Shown here: one piece after another, positions 34,622 through 46,949 of the stretch
Layout: every line of letters begins with the position of its first letter
Position numbering within the stretch: position 1 is the first letter of the stretch
NCBI GenBank assembly: GCA_947579605.1
Contig: OX388309.1
Span: 21,643,071-21,707,070 of the forward strand
From: Athripsodes cinereus
Taxonomy: Eukaryota > Arthropoda > Insecta > Trichoptera > Leptoceridae
Length of the DNA stretch: 64,000 nucleotides
Direction: 5' to 3'
Position numbers and translations under genes: made by a program
Notes under the pieces: model-generated
Databases searched by the model: none
What the model was told of the DNA's origin: nothing
What the model saw: the letters and a program-made list of their open reading frames with translations, nothing else

Positions 34622-37600
34622 GTAATGCATTTATATTTATCTTGAATATACATATTTTATACGCCCTCAAAACAGTGAATCACCTTAGTTTATCTGTATT
34701 TCTTCAAAAACATGGGTGATAAAGCACTCGTAAAACACAACAAATATTGCTCTTGTTAACGTATTGTGATTAAAGTGTTAATTTAATATTATACCTTATT
34801 TTGTTTGTCAGAAAATATCATTGTTTCCGTAAGTAGGTTACCCTTGACCATTCACTATTTTGTAATATATATTTTTTTACTACAGTTGAAATAAAATTGC
34901 CCTCCTAGATTTTATTCTTCTTATAAAAAGTACTTTTTATGCTCATGAAAAGTAAATGGTATAAAAAAACTACATTCTGTAGTCAATATTGTGAGGGATT
35001 CTTGTGTCAAGTATAATAAATGCAAGAAAAAATATGCTTCTCGGTATTTGTAACATTGGTGAAAGTAGCACTTATTTTATTATGTTATTGAGGTTAGGTT
35101 AAAATAATATTTTATTGGTTACTTTGTAGGTATTCAGAAGATTCCTTCTATTACAGAGAAATAGCAGCATGTATTTCTAAGATTCAGAAGATAATCTGTC
35201 CCAACATTCAATGCTTCTAATTTTTTGTTGTTGTTTATTTTCAGTATACATGCTTTGATGCATCAAAAAGTTTAATTGTGTTTGGCGCAACTAGTGGAGG
35301 ATTATATATTTTTGATAGAGATCCTTGTTCCTTTGTTCAGCTCATTCCAAATAAGGTAATTTTTTTATAAATTTATTCATTGTATGCTAAATATGTATGT
35401 AGCTATCAATATTGCTAGATTACTTTGCAGAAATTTCAAATTAAACAATGTTGCAAATTTTTTTTCGAGTTCTTTCAACTAACGGAAAACTTAATCAGCA
35501 GTAAGTCTCCTTACCATTATGGCATTTACTGCAAATAGGATATCCAGGACAGTAACTGGGTGTAATTAACATGCAAATCATCCTCTTCATACCAATAAAA
35601 ATTAGACATTCAGTGTGGCGTACACCTCATCTCTGAGTTGAAGATATGAAACATCATATAAGGGATGTCTAATGAATACTTGCCATCTAGAGAAAAATAC
35701 TTGAAAACTTACAGAAATTTATTGAAAACCCTTTGCAACAATAAAATAAATCGACATATATATTTTTGTTATAGGAGGGATCAATTACTTATATAAAAAT
35801 ATCCCCTGATGAGAAGCGAGCAGCTTTTGCGACAGCTAAAGGCTTGGTATGTGTATGTGACTGTGGTGATGCTGGAAATGGTTCATATGTTCGATCACCA
35901 CTTCTACAGACCTCTAAAGAACACCAAGGAAATGAAGTCACATCTATTGTATGGAACAAATCAGGCAATGAATTGTATATTGGAGACGATACGGGAGCCG
36001 TGTCTGTTTTACATTTGTCTAATTTCATTGTAAGTATATTTCAAATTATTTATTTATTTGATTCTTCACTGAACATTGGTTACAATATAACAAAATAAAA
36101 CAGTGTCATATAAATATCAGTTATACAATTCAATGTACAGAGGGCGAGTTTATCGCTAAAATGCGATGTCTTCCAACTAAAATTATCACTTCCGGGTATA
36201 ACTATTCATTTATTTATTGATCTCATATCAACAAGGTTTTCCGCAGGCTAATCAATACTCTTTCAATATGGACACTTCCCATCAAATGGATACTTAAATA
36301 TTGGTAGGAAATAATGGTAGGAAAATGTGATTTGAGTAGAGTGGAATTGCTCTCAATGGAGAAGGATTTCTGCCTGTGCCCCTGAAAGAAGTATTAAAAA
36401 GTGTAAAGAAGATGTTGATGTATAGAAATATTTTGGCTTGCGTTATCATAAATTGACATTTACCTACTATGTAAAATAATACCTTTTAATTTGAGTTCCA
36501 TAACTTTTGTACATATTTCATTTCATGCTGCATTGAATAATATAAAATTTACATTTACTAAATATGTGTTTCAGACTGCCAGCGTGTTCCAAACATCTGC
36601 ATTCAGTCTAATGCATCTCGACTCACGGATAGTGCAAATGGATTTAAAAGATTATTTTCTTCTTGTTTCAACATTGTCAAGAAGCTACATCTGTGATACC
36701 AGCAAGGAGCAGTACAAACAAATCGGTCAGAAACTTAGAGACGGAGAGTTTGGCGGATGTTTTTATTATTTATCTAAAGACGATGTTCCTTCTACTGATA
36801 TCCCAGAAGCAGTTTCACAAAGAAGAGACAAGGAATATAATCCAGTCCAAGATGGAGAAAACATTACTGGCATTGGTGACTCATACAATTATCTCAAAGT
36901 ATTCTCAGCAAGACCTGGTTCTAGGATTTGGGAAGTCAAAATGGATGGCACAGTTGTATGCACACATCAGTTTAAAAACCTTCTTGCAGTTCCACCTACA
37001 ACTATTGTATCTGCTAGTGACATTGAGGCTCAAAATTACAATGTAGATATCAAAGAAGGAGTCTCATATGAACCACAATCATTAAACTTTCATAAGATAT
37101 GCATGTTTCTTAACAAATTTATATTGACCTTTAAAAGAGATGGAATATACATTTTAGATCCAAAAAATGCTTCTGTTGTATTGTGGAGTGATAAATATTC
37201 CAGTATTGTTGATATCAAAGTCATTGATGGACTAATCTACATTTGGTTGGCCAATAGTAACTTGGTGACTTTATCATTTTGTACTATAGAGAAATTTTTA
37301 CTTAAATGTTTTGTCAATGAGAAATATATTCTTTGTGGAAAAATATTTTCATGTCACATGTCTTCAATAATGAATATTATTCCACATTCAAAGAAACTCC
37401 ACTTGATATCGGCTTTGGGTGAAAAGCTTCAAGATTTATCTGAGCATGATTTATTTGATAAAATTAGCCCAGCCCTTGAAGAATTATCTAAAAATCGCAA
37501 AATATTTGGTCAAAAGTTGAAATCAGGCATATTTGTAGTTGATAATAGTTTTTTAGTAAAAGCTGCATCTCAAGATGGCAGTAATGATATTTTTGATGAA

Positions 37601-39419
37601 TCTGACACAATAAGCAAAACCAGTTCAGAAGATAGTGACTCTATGCTATTTCAGATTTCCCCTGATGCTTTACAGGCTCTTAAAGGCTTCAGCAGTACTG
37701 TAACTGATAAACTCACATCAGGTACAAAGACTCTAAAGAAAACTTGGGACCACTTGGAAGATAAAATGAAAAAGATTGGCTCAGAAAATTACATTAACGA
37801 TCCTTTAGACGTAAGAACTTCTGACTCTAGTGCACCAATTATAGATGTTGAGAGTTATGTTGATATTGTTCAGGACCACGAGGATATTGTGACTAATAAA
37901 CCTGAGAAGAATAAAAAAGCCAGTCCACAGAATTCAAAAAAAGATGATTCACCACCAGCTGATAAACTGACAAAAACATTGTATCATCACATAAAGCTAA
38001 GTGATATAAATAAAATAGATAACAGTGAGACCATATACAGTCTGTTGTCCGAGGTCAGCTGTGATATTGATATTATTTATCAAATCATCAAACAAGTTGA
38101 ACAATACATGACATCCTGTGGGGATCAATCTCAATACTCCTCCTATCACTCTGGTAAACTCTTATTACAGTACATTAGTAAAACACCCAGCGTAGAGGAT
38201 TCCATCAATTCAGTTATAGAAAATGAACAAGTGTGTTCATATTTTCTGCAAGCGTTTGTCAACATTAATTCCAAAATTGATATTTCCTCCAGCTGTGAAT
38301 GTGGATATCCGCTTCCTAATGCTTACTCTAGTCAAACTCCACTTTTCTCTAATCTTATTGATATTTTTATCGAAAAACGATGGAGTTCGTCACAATCAGA
38401 ACAGTGTTATGATATCTGCAAAAAAGTGCCTTATATGTGGAGAAAAATATTGATACTGAGAAAGAATGAAGATTTGTTGAATTTAGTTCTTTTGATTCTT
38501 CAGTTACTTGATGAGGATTTGTTGTACTCTTATTTGCCACAATTCACTGTTGTTACATGGAAAAAGGCAATACATTTATTAAGTACACTGCGAAATAGTG
38601 AATGTCTCAACTGTGGAAAGAAATTTGAGGGATTAGATCATACTGTAAGGAATAATAGTTTATTAAGTTGGGACTCGATTGGAGCTCTGATTATAAAATC
38701 AGTTGGATGCAAGAATGCCACACAAATACTCAGAGAACATGCCGCACTCATTCCTCATGGAGAACTTACAATCAAGTTCTATCACACTTGTATGTTTGTG
38801 AAACTGTTTGAGAAATATGATGCCACTGTGACAACTAAATTACTGGACACGCTCTATGAAGCGTATAATTTTGCGGACGCTACCGAAGAAGTAAGTAGTT
38901 CCCGTCTCCAAATATTTAATTAAGTGAAGTTTTAATCAACATTATTTTATTGATGTTATATTATATTTCTTTATGTTCCAGCTGACCAAACATCTCTGTG
39001 ACTGCCTGGAAAATGATTTGAAACACACTGCTCTACCAATAGTTGTTGCTTCAAAGTCTTCACATTGGGGTCTCAAGATTTTCACACAATCAGCAGATTC
39101 TGATGGTGAAACTAGTTTAGAAAATAAGATCCACAATCAACCCGACTTAATACAAAGTCTAAATGCCTATCCTAGCACATCTACTTCAACAAAGAAAGCT
39201 TCTAAATATGAAATAGGAATGTCTTTAGAGCAAACGTTGGATTTTTTGGGAGAAATTTGTCCAAATAAGAATTGCCATCATTGTTGTCTTCCACTTGAAA
39301 GTAGAGTACTCATTGCTGATGGGGGATTGTGGGTATTTGCCTGTGGACACACTTTCCATGGAGTTTGTCTGACAATATTAAAAATTAAACTGTGCCCGCT
39401 TTGTTATAAAACGAGATGA
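34526..39419 (+). CDS. HPS5: HPS5, BLOC-2 complex subunit (five exons)
   Basis: The five exons are 34526-34621, 35245-35355, 35775-36029, 36575-38890 and 38982-39419. All junctions are phase 0 with GT-AG borders, giving 1071 aa (human HPS5 is about 1130, fly pink shorter). The N terminus has WD40-type repeats, for example [17 protein letters not shown] and [27 protein letters not shown] in exon 4 matches the strongly conserved HPS5 block. Middle residues are acidic and Ser-rich. The C terminus ends in a Cys/His array fitting RING-H2 (residues 1024-1067). HPS5 with HPS3 and HPS6 forms cytosolic BLOC-2, which directs cargo tubules from endosomes to lysosome-related organelles; loss gives eye-pigment defects in flies. 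The start was chosen as the first Met of exon 1, beside the promoter-like motif. No frameshift or internal stop. Confidence 0.92.
35245..35355 (+). CDS. HPS5 exon 2
   Basis: 37 codons between a TTTATTTTCAG acceptor and a GTAATT donor. Encodes the first clear WD40 blade ([19 protein letters not shown]). Confidence 0.9.
35500..35695 (+). repeat. Dispersed repeat family B in HPS5 intron 2
   Basis: Diverged copy: 'gtgtaattaacatgcaaatc', 'tcctcttcataccaataaaa', 'agacattcagtgtgg', 'acctcatctctgagttgaag' and 'gatatgaaac' follow the family order. Confidence 0.55.
35775..36029 (+). CDS. HPS5 exon 3
   Basis: 85 codons, acceptor TTGTTATAG, donor GTAAGT. Encodes [20 protein letters not shown] through SVLHLSNFI, two further WD40-like blades. 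Confidence 0.9.
36355..36420 (+). mobile_element. RTE-like LINE tail fragment in HPS5 intron 3
   Basis: 'aatggagaaggatttctgcc' and 'tgtgcccctgaaagaag' match the tail of the LINE at 18490-18890 just before its GAT repeat. Confidence 0.5.
36575..38890 (+). CDS. HPS5 exon 4 (large)
   Basis: 772 codons in one exon. Acceptor GTGTTTCAG at 36574 and donor GTAAGT at 38891. The open frame extends upstream to 36491 but only through intron sequence. Confidence 0.93.
38982..39419 (+). CDS. HPS5 exon 5 with RING-H2-like end
   Basis: 145 codons plus TGA, acceptor TATGTTCCAG at 38981. It ends with C-x2-C-x19-C-x-H-x2-H-x2-C-x8-C-x2-C followed by YKTR. Confidence 0.92.
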   Translation: MTKHLCDCLENDLKHTALPIVVASKSSHWGLKIFTQSADSDGETSLENKIHNQPDLIQSLNAYPSTSTSTKKASKYEIGMSLEQTLDFLGEICPNKNCHHCCLPLESRVLIADGGLWVFACGHTFHGVCLTILKIKLCPLCYKTR

Positions 39420-39925
39420 ATGTTTTAGTTGGTAATAATTTAAATGAGAAATTACATAATTTATCATTATCTGGCGTGCTAAGCAGTATACTGTGTTTGC
39501 CGTTATGCTATGACATAATACTTCTTGTACGACAATAATCACATTATATTGTATTATACGAGAAAGTAATATTTGAATTATATGCAATCTTTCAGCCTTA
39601 TACATTGTTTATCATAATATTTGTACAAAATGACAATGTGCTTTTAATATTTTTGTCTCTATTGCAATCTCACATGCGGAGAAATATGACAATACTTTTT
39701 ATATCAATTGTTACAAATACTTAGTTTGTGTGAATGTACTTAGTTGCCCAAAGATTCATTTTGAATTAGTAATATTTTTATTAGCTTTAATTCATTTCCC
39801 GTATGTGTTTGTATATATTTTTTAATGATATGTTTATATTTATAAGGTAATTAGCAAAATATGGTATGTGTGCATAAGTTTTTTTCAATTGTTTTTATAC
39901 ACACATTCATTGTGCAATAAATTCT
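39420..39925 (+). other. Likely HPS5 3' UTR
   Basis: AT-rich sequence after the stop; the first convincing AATAAA is 39917-39922 (TGCAATAAATTC). A longer UTR is possible because other signals follow. Confidence 0.45.
39917..39922 (+). terminator. Candidate HPS5 polyadenylation signal
   Basis: AATAAA 498 nt after the stop codon. Confidence 0.4.
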
Positions 39926-41224
39926 AAACAATTTTAGTAACTATGTACATTATGATATTGATTAATTTTCTTAGTGCAATTAAAGTATCTTTCTCTCTCA
40001 TTAGGTTGGAAACATTACTATGTTATATTTGCATATTTTTCTGATATAGTGAAATGGTCTAATGCTTTTTTTCCTATTTCTGTATCCCACCGAGTAATGT
40101 TATGATGTTAATATGTTTTATTTTTTGATACCAAATGTACCTATTTAATTTCACTTTTTACTTTTATAAAATATTTTTTAGTGTTTGTCCAATAATATCA
40201 TTAAAATCAATAGGGATAGGATCTCTATCATTTTACTTGCTCTTTGCTTAAACTTATAGCCAATACCTAATGCTATGAACTGTGTTATTTTTTAGGATTC
40301 AATAATATTATTTTATTTGCTGTTTTCTTTTACATAAACATAGTTTTTAATATATTTATTGACATATATAATTCCACAATGAAGTAAAGTCAGACATATT
40401 TCTGATTTGATGACCAAATATCTTTTTTATATGAATCACAGATGCTTTCATGTATTTTTTCTATAATTCTTTACTTAAATTCTATAATCAAAAAGTGTAT
40501 GAAACTATATAATCACATTTTATATCTCGTATGTATTAATGAAATTTCTGTTAAGAGGCTAAAACTGAATGTTAGATATGTATAATTATTATGTACTTTG
40601 AATCATGTATTTGCAAAATATATACCGATTTTTATTATTATATGTTGTTTTTCGTATGATAACTTTGTCGTGTATGACAAAATGGGAAATATATTCCATT
40701 GAACTAGGTGATTTTGACCTACCCTATATTACATACAAGTATATTATCAAACTTAAATCGAATGGTTAGATGTTATTTTTACAATTATCTGTCGTATGAG
40801 GTTGCGTATGGAAATTTAACACATGGAATAACAATTATTTGGTAACACCTTATTTGGTAGTTCTCCAGACAAGAACCCACGAGGCATCCTTTTCACGAGG
40901 AGTGTTTTGTCCGTTTAAGCTACTGAGCGACAAAGCAAAGGTTTCAAAATTATGGTGAACCCTAATAATTATGGGGAAATACTAAGCTTAAGCCTTATAC
41001 GGTAGTATCATGTATTAAAATATTGTACGCTGTTTCTAAAAAATTGATATCATAGAGTTAGAATTATTGTGGAATGGGATCACTTTATTGGCACAAATCT
41101 GTATCCTTTACATGACTTTAAAAGATGAATGCTTTTGTTCGAGGTGGATATACTATTATATTTAAAATTTTGATATTGCAATGATATTAATATATTTTAT
41201 TATCTAGTCATTTATGGCATATGA
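39926..41224. other. AT-rich intergenic DNA
   Basis: No ORF with coding character. A block near 40862-40990 is less AT-rich ('acaagaacccacgaggcatc') but has no recognised identity. Confidence 0.4.
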
Positions 41225-41595
41225 ATAATAATAATAGACAACTTATAATGCGCCGTTTTGTGGAATAAATCCACTTCAAGGGCGCATCCTAAAATATTGT
41301 GTTAATACTTGTAACTTAATCCTAAAACATATGTATTTATGAGCAGATTATGTTATAAACTACACATATAAAATAATAACAACAAATTTTACAATTTATA
41401 TCAGTTAGGTATATGATACGCCAAACAAGTGTGTTTTCAACCGACTCTTAAACAAAGCAAGAGACTGTGTCTTACGCACTTGTTCAGGAAGATCATTCCA
41501 CATGGATGGTCCGGCCGAGCTGAAGGCTCGATAGGAATATTTTGGTCTTCCTCTTACACTGACCTCCGTCAGCAGAATAGTCAAAATTATCATAA
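41225..41595 (-). mobile_element. LINE C-terminal fragment, AGPxxWN type
   Basis: The minus strand encodes FSSAGPSMWNDLPEQVRK followed by FKSRLKTHLF and a stop. This is the C-terminal tail of a CR1/L2/Rex-like reverse transcriptase. The 3' part contains 'ggcgcattataagttgtcta' and an ATT-rich tail, also seen at 45640-46000. Confidence 0.7.
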
Positions 41596-41826
41596 AAATG
41601 AGGGAATTATTTTATCAGTGTTGTTTGGTGTATATTTATTTTATAAATTTGAAGTATTAATTGACACATTTATTGTTATTATACAGATTATTTTCAAAAA
41701 AAGCTGTCGCATATTATTTCTTTTGTAATGTGATTTCCTGAGATTTGAACCAAAAATATGTATTTCATAATACTAATTATAATATTTTAGGCAAAGAATA
41801 TTTTTATTGTATTTATTTGGATATAT

Positions 41827-42054
41827 TTAAACATATTTGATATCAACAAAAACACTGTTTACTTTTCACTATTGATTTAATACTCGTCGTCAAGATAGCT
41901 TGACATTTTCAAGAGAACTCGTCAAGTCAGTTAGCTTGACATTTTCAAGAGAGTTTTCTCTTGAAAATGTCAAGCTAACTTCACAAAAGTGCTTGAGTAT
42001 TAAATCAATAGTGAAAAGTAAACAGTGTTTTTATTGATATCAAATATGTTTAAA
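41827..42054. repeat. Long two-tier hairpin, about 228 bp
   Basis: Outer arms of about 60 nt (TTTAAACATATTTGATATCA ... TAATACTC and its complement) are almost perfectly complementary. Inside, a perfect 23-bp inverted repeat starting GTTAGCTTGACATTTTCAAG closes on a 4-nt loop, and the motif TTGACATTTTCAAGAGA occurs twice in direct order. No ORF. It could be a foldback MITE or, if transcribed, a long hairpin RNA. Confidence 0.75.
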
Positions 42055-42446
42055 ATGTCTTTTCACAATGTTAACACACAAACTCTAGATCATTTGGATA
42101 TATTTAGCTCAAATAATATTATACGTATTAATCATACAAGACTAGAAATGTAACATAATACATAAACCATATTTACCCTTTCCTTACAGCTCTATCAAAT
42201 GCGATATGTACCACTGAATACAGCATGCTTTGTATTCCATATATTTTACATGATATATTACAGATGCCAATGTCAACGGTAAGAAAATATTACACATAGG
42301 TATAATACTATACATATTAAAAATCCATGAACATCAATGTAACTATGTCAAGTAAATTGAAAACTCTTTTTTTGAAATGTTAAGCATCCAGTGGTTAGAT
42401 GGAAGAAATCGCTGTAAAGTGGTAATCTTGCCACTGCATAATATCG

Positions 42447-42830
42447 CGATGGTTTAAAGCACAGAAGACACATGTCCACATTTGACAGTTTAGAGAAAAC
42501 AGGGTTTGAAAGTTTGAGATTCAATATTAATTAACTAATTTTTAATTAATTCAGAAGATGTCCTTGGTGGTCATGTGTTTTTTACGAATCAATTATGTCG
42601 ATATTAATACATTCTCAAATATCTCATGTGACATGTTACATCTGTGCACAAAAAAAAATATAATTTAAGAATGTTTGGCATCTGGTTTTTGTTAAATATT
42701 TCGATAATGATATAGGTATTATTGGTAATTATGTAATCAGGACATAGACGACGTTGCAACCGATCTTGTACATATATTAACTCATTTTACCTAAATAGTG
42801 GACATGTGTCTTTTGTGCTTTAAACCGTCG
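42447..42830. mobile_element. 384-bp TIR element
   Basis: Terminal inverted repeats of about 33 bp: CGATGGTTTAAAGCACAGAA on the left and TTTTGTGCTTTAAACCGTCG on the right, with internal ACATGTCCAC/GTGGACATGT. No clear target duplication and no coding capacity; non-autonomous DNA element. Confidence 0.65.
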
Positions 42831-42979
42831 ATTATCACATTTTTTGTTATGTAAACTGATTTTTTGATTTTGTTACGTGAATGATGATGTGCAAGAAGAA
42901 ATAAGTAAATAGTTGCTAGTTTTGTAGATGTAGATCGTGTATTCAAATCCATTTTATCAACTTAACTAGTACTACTACT

Positions 42980-43070
42980 ATACCATCACGGCATATCCCA
43001 CAAGTAGGGTAGCCAGCAGATCAGCTGCAAATAAAACATGCAAGCTGTCTTCTTCTTCTTCTATCAACTT
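42980..43070 (+). repeat. Dispersed repeat family B, 5' part
   Basis: 'ccatcacggcatatcccaca' then 'gggtagccagcagatcagct' then 'aaaacatgcaagctgt', ending in a CTT run. Confidence 0.65.
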
Positions 43071-44290
43071 AACACTGACACAAATATAAGCTTTCATTTT
43101 TTATATGTCATAATAGTGATTTTGCAATCAATATATTATTATATTATAGTAAAAATAAGTAATTGTCAAATATAATATTTTATTATCTACTTGTGTTTTA
43201 TACATTTGTCTTATTTTCAGGGTATTTTTTACTCGGAACAATGCAATATTAAATAATGTGCTGAATTTTTATAACTATCAATATAAACATTGTAAATAAA
43301 TATCTGTATATTATAGACTATTTTGTATAAAACTATTTGTGTACTAGCTGATATATATTATATACCTATATTCATGAATCATCTGAGGAAAGAATATAAT
43401 ATGTATGTAAGACCCATTGCACTCTAGGGCTCTTTTGTGTTATAATTTCCCAAATAGGTAGACATGATTTATAGATTTAATGAGATCTAATTTTTTAGAG
43501 ATGAATTCACAAATTGCATATGTCGTCGCTGTTAAATTATCCTGGCATATGTGCAAAAATTGAGTTATTGGTGTCAAATTTTTTTTTATTTCTGTATTAT
43601 TTTTATGTTGAACCGGCATATCTTATATTTGAATAAAAATCCGTCAGATGGCCTTGGGCCGGTATGCATTTACGTGGAAATAGCTTCTTTTTTTTGAGAA
43701 GACAAATCTGTTGCACAATACGCCGGTCAATTCAAAACTTTCAAGGAGGAAAGACTTCCATCATGTAAGTCAAACAGAATTATCTCACATTACACAGGTT
43801 CCAAAAAAAGAAGCCACTGTGACACAAATGCAATTATTACACTGATTTTTAAGTCACACTGGCACATCTGCATATTTCTATTAATGTAAGCAAATTCTGA
43901 TTTATTTGCAACCACTACTTCAATAAGCAGTATTCATATAGATTTTATTCATGCATAAAGTGGCATTGAGGTGAACCAAACGGACGTTAAATGGAAAATA
44001 TCACATGCAAAAACTTAAAAGTGCTGTGGTGAAAAATATGCATTTTGCATATAAGCTGGTTTGATTTCACAGCGACGATGTGTTAGGTATATCAAAAATA
44101 AATTGATGTGCTATAAAGTAAATTTAATTATAACTGGCGATTGATAATAGAAATTTTTAATTGAAGACTGTACTTTTTACCTTTTACCAATGCTCTTGAA
44201 ATGGTCGAGTGAGTATCAGATGACCCCAAGATGAGTAATTTATTATCCTCATCATCAATCAAAACTTTAGTGTTGTATCTTGTTTTAGAA
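43071..44290. other. AT-rich intergenic DNA
   Basis: No gene. Around 43660-43840 two arms near 'gcatttacgtggaaatagct' and 'agaagccactgtgacacaaa' are weakly complementary, perhaps an old inverted-repeat element. Confidence 0.35.
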
Positions 44291-44297
44291 TTTTGTA

Positions 44298-44362
44298 TAT
44301 ACTACTACTATACCATCACGGCATATCCCACAGTGGGGTAGCCAGCAGACCAGCTGCATATA
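44298..44362 (+). repeat. Dispersed repeat family B, 5' part
   Basis: 'ccatcacggcatatcccaca' and 'gggtagccagcagaccagct', close to the copy at 42980 and likewise preceded by an ACT repeat. Confidence 0.65.
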
Positions 44363-44683
44363 TTATATATATTTGTATATACCTACCTATTATTTTTTTT
44401 CACAATTTGAAATCATCCAATGTATTAATTTCGCTGTATTAGAAATAAGCTAAACCCACCGCAATGGGTAAATAGCTTAAATTATTCACAATAAAAAAGT
44501 ACATTATTTATCAGCTTAATGAAATACTCATATTAAAAATAAATTGTACACATGTGTTTGTGAAATTTCTTCTCATCATCATCACAACAATGATAATAGA
44601 ATTTCTAAAATAAAAATTACATACTTTAAGAGAGAACATTACTCTCTACTTAAATGAAATTTTCTTGATTGCCAGTATCAAAG

Positions 44684-45067
44684 TAAGACGTTGCGGGATA
44701 GAGTGAAGAATGAAGATATCAGGAGAATGAGTGGATGCGAGAAGAGTGTTGTCGATAGAATGCGTGTAAATAAGTTACGATGGTTTGGACATGTTGAGCG
44801 AATGCAAGATGAAAGAATGACGAAGAGGATGTATTTGTCTGAAAAAGAAGGTGTGAGGAAGCGCGGACGTTCAAGAACCACGTGGCTTGAGCACGTGGAT
44901 CAAATCCTAAAGGACAGACGCGTGTTGAGGAAGAGAAATCGGCGAACATGTATGAGAAACTGGATGAATGTGGAGGAAGCGAAAGAAGTTTGTAAGGATA
45001 GATCAATATGGCGTTCCGTTGTCTCTGCCTACCCCTCCTGGGACACGGCGTGAGGGTATAGATAGAT
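44684..45067 (+). mobile_element. Young 5'-truncated LINE with 10-bp TSD
   Basis: Flanked by direct AGTATCAAAG (44674-44683 and 45068-45077). An uninterrupted frame (44691-45053) encodes the RT C-terminal tail: NKLRWFGHVERMQDERMTKR, then KRGRSRTTWLEHVDQILKD and ending AYPSWDTA. The 3' end has a (GATA)n tail. Intact frame and clean duplication mean a fairly recent insertion. Same family as 30990-31757. Confidence 0.85.
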
Positions 45068-45639
45068 AGTATCAAAGAATAAGAAATTTTCATCAAAATT
45101 GCGAAACTATGTTTTATATTATCAATCATATTTTTATTCCACCCTAAGAATTATATGTAAATTCTTTTTAATATTTCATTGTATAAACCCCAAATTTTAA
45201 GCTTGTAAAATGAGGCTGTTAGTCAATGTGTTGCACTAATTATTCATTATTTTAATTGTTCATATATGAGTTGTATATGTGTAAAACTGATAACTTTGTA
45301 AACTATTTTATATAAGTAAATACCAAATTATAATAATTATATGAATTCTCGAAAATACTTATAAGTATAAAGTTTGCTAGTACTATTTATTATTTATTTA
45401 TTTATGTATATAACTACCTATTTATTCTTTGTACTTTTTACATATTTAAACACAATCAAAATACATATATACACATTATTGTCTTACTATTTTTTGTAAT
45501 AGCAAGTTTTTGATATTGCATAGCATAGTGATTTGAAAACATGGCATTGAAAATATATTTTTTCAGTTTGTGATATCTTTTTTATTTGTTTTCTTTCTTC
45601 TTCTTTTCTTGAGACAATACACCTGCCATCGTGTCAATT

Positions 45640-46000
45640 ATGATTTTCCTTCTTCAATATTTGTGTACATCTCGGAGTTCTGCATTTCTGAGGAGGCAAC
45701 GGAGAGGCAAAAATCACTAAGGTCTACTAACACAGACTCTGTCAATAGACTTGTGGTGCCGCATAGGTGGGGTCTGGCCAACTATGTTGATAGTGCCTCC
45801 TGTGTGGCTGGTCCATTGCTGTGGAACAAAATTCCCTATGGTTTGCGGACTCTAGAGAGTGTGGAGTTGTTCAAGGCGAGGTTAAAAATCCTATTGTTCA
45901 GGAGGTGTTATGATTCTTCAATAGACCTTGCGCTGGTTTTTTCACAAAACGGCGCATCTTAAAAAAGTTGTCTAGTTAGTTATTATTGTTATTTAAACTA
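45640..46000 (+). mobile_element. LINE C-terminal fragment, AGPxxWN type
   Basis: Encodes SASCVAGPLLWNKIPYGLR and ELFKARLKILLF. The 3' sequence 'acggcgcatctt' and 'agttgtcta' is shared with the minus copy at 41225-41595. Confidence 0.65.
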
Positions 46001-46539
46001 CTTCTGCGCCTCTTCAGAGATCCTTTCAGTATTGCAAAATGGAAGTGCAGGCAATTCTGAGTCACTTCTTTTCACAAAGTTTAGCAACTCTCTGATAAGC
46101 ATAGAAGTGGTGTATTTTCAAGAGGTTCATCCAGCCTGACAGAAACTAAGAAGACAAAAAACAGGATATATTCTTTTTGGGCAACCATTATTGAACATTG
46201 TCGAAACACAATATAACTGGTACTATATTTACATAGCAAGTGGCTATTGTTTCACCTCTCATTAGAATTCTTGATGGTCATATCATTAAAAATTAGATGG
46301 ACCATATGACTCATAGACGGCAATAAGTCTTATTTTTAAAATTCGAGATATTTTCTTCTCGCTGATAAAGATGATGCTGAAGAAAATGATCACGTTATGC
46401 TCCAAAACTTTCAAATACTGACAGAAATTAGATGGAATCTATTTGGTTTTGGTATGCCATCAGAGTGTTATCTTTTTGGTCCTAAGCTCGTTTGTAGACA
46501 ATAATAACATTTTTATCTACATTATATATTAAATATACT

Positions 46540-46610
46540 GATACAGTATCTCCCATAAGTGGGGTAGACAGCGGACTAACTACATGTAGGTAATAAACAC
46601 GAATACTTAA
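46540..46610 (+). repeat. Dispersed repeat family B, 5' part
   Basis: 'atctcccataagtggggtag' and 'acagcggactaactacatgt', then 'aggtaataaaca'. Confidence 0.5.
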
Positions 46611-46949
46611 GTGTGTTGTAAGTATAGCCATTAGTAAGGTATATACCTATTTCTTATTTTTGTTACAAGTAATAATGAACACGCAAGTAGATACAAAAAT
46701 AGAATGATGGTAAATAGTTAGTGTATGGGTATAGTTACTTACCCACGAATGATAGAGCAGCTGACCATGATATTTCGACTAATCAAAGTTAATTATATAA
46801 TTTGCCTATCAAATATCATCGCTGCAATATTTTTATTGTTTCCTAAATTGGCGATTCTCTTATTCAAATCTCTCTGAGGATTAGTGAGGAAACCATACGT
46901 TTAATTGGTACATATCGAGGTTTATTCATATCTACTTTTTTATTATTTT

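Noticed and set aside
36491..36574. In-frame Met upstream of HPS5 exon 4
   Set aside because: It is intron sequence. The acceptor at 36574 joins exon 3 in phase 0 and the upstream residues do not resemble HPS5.
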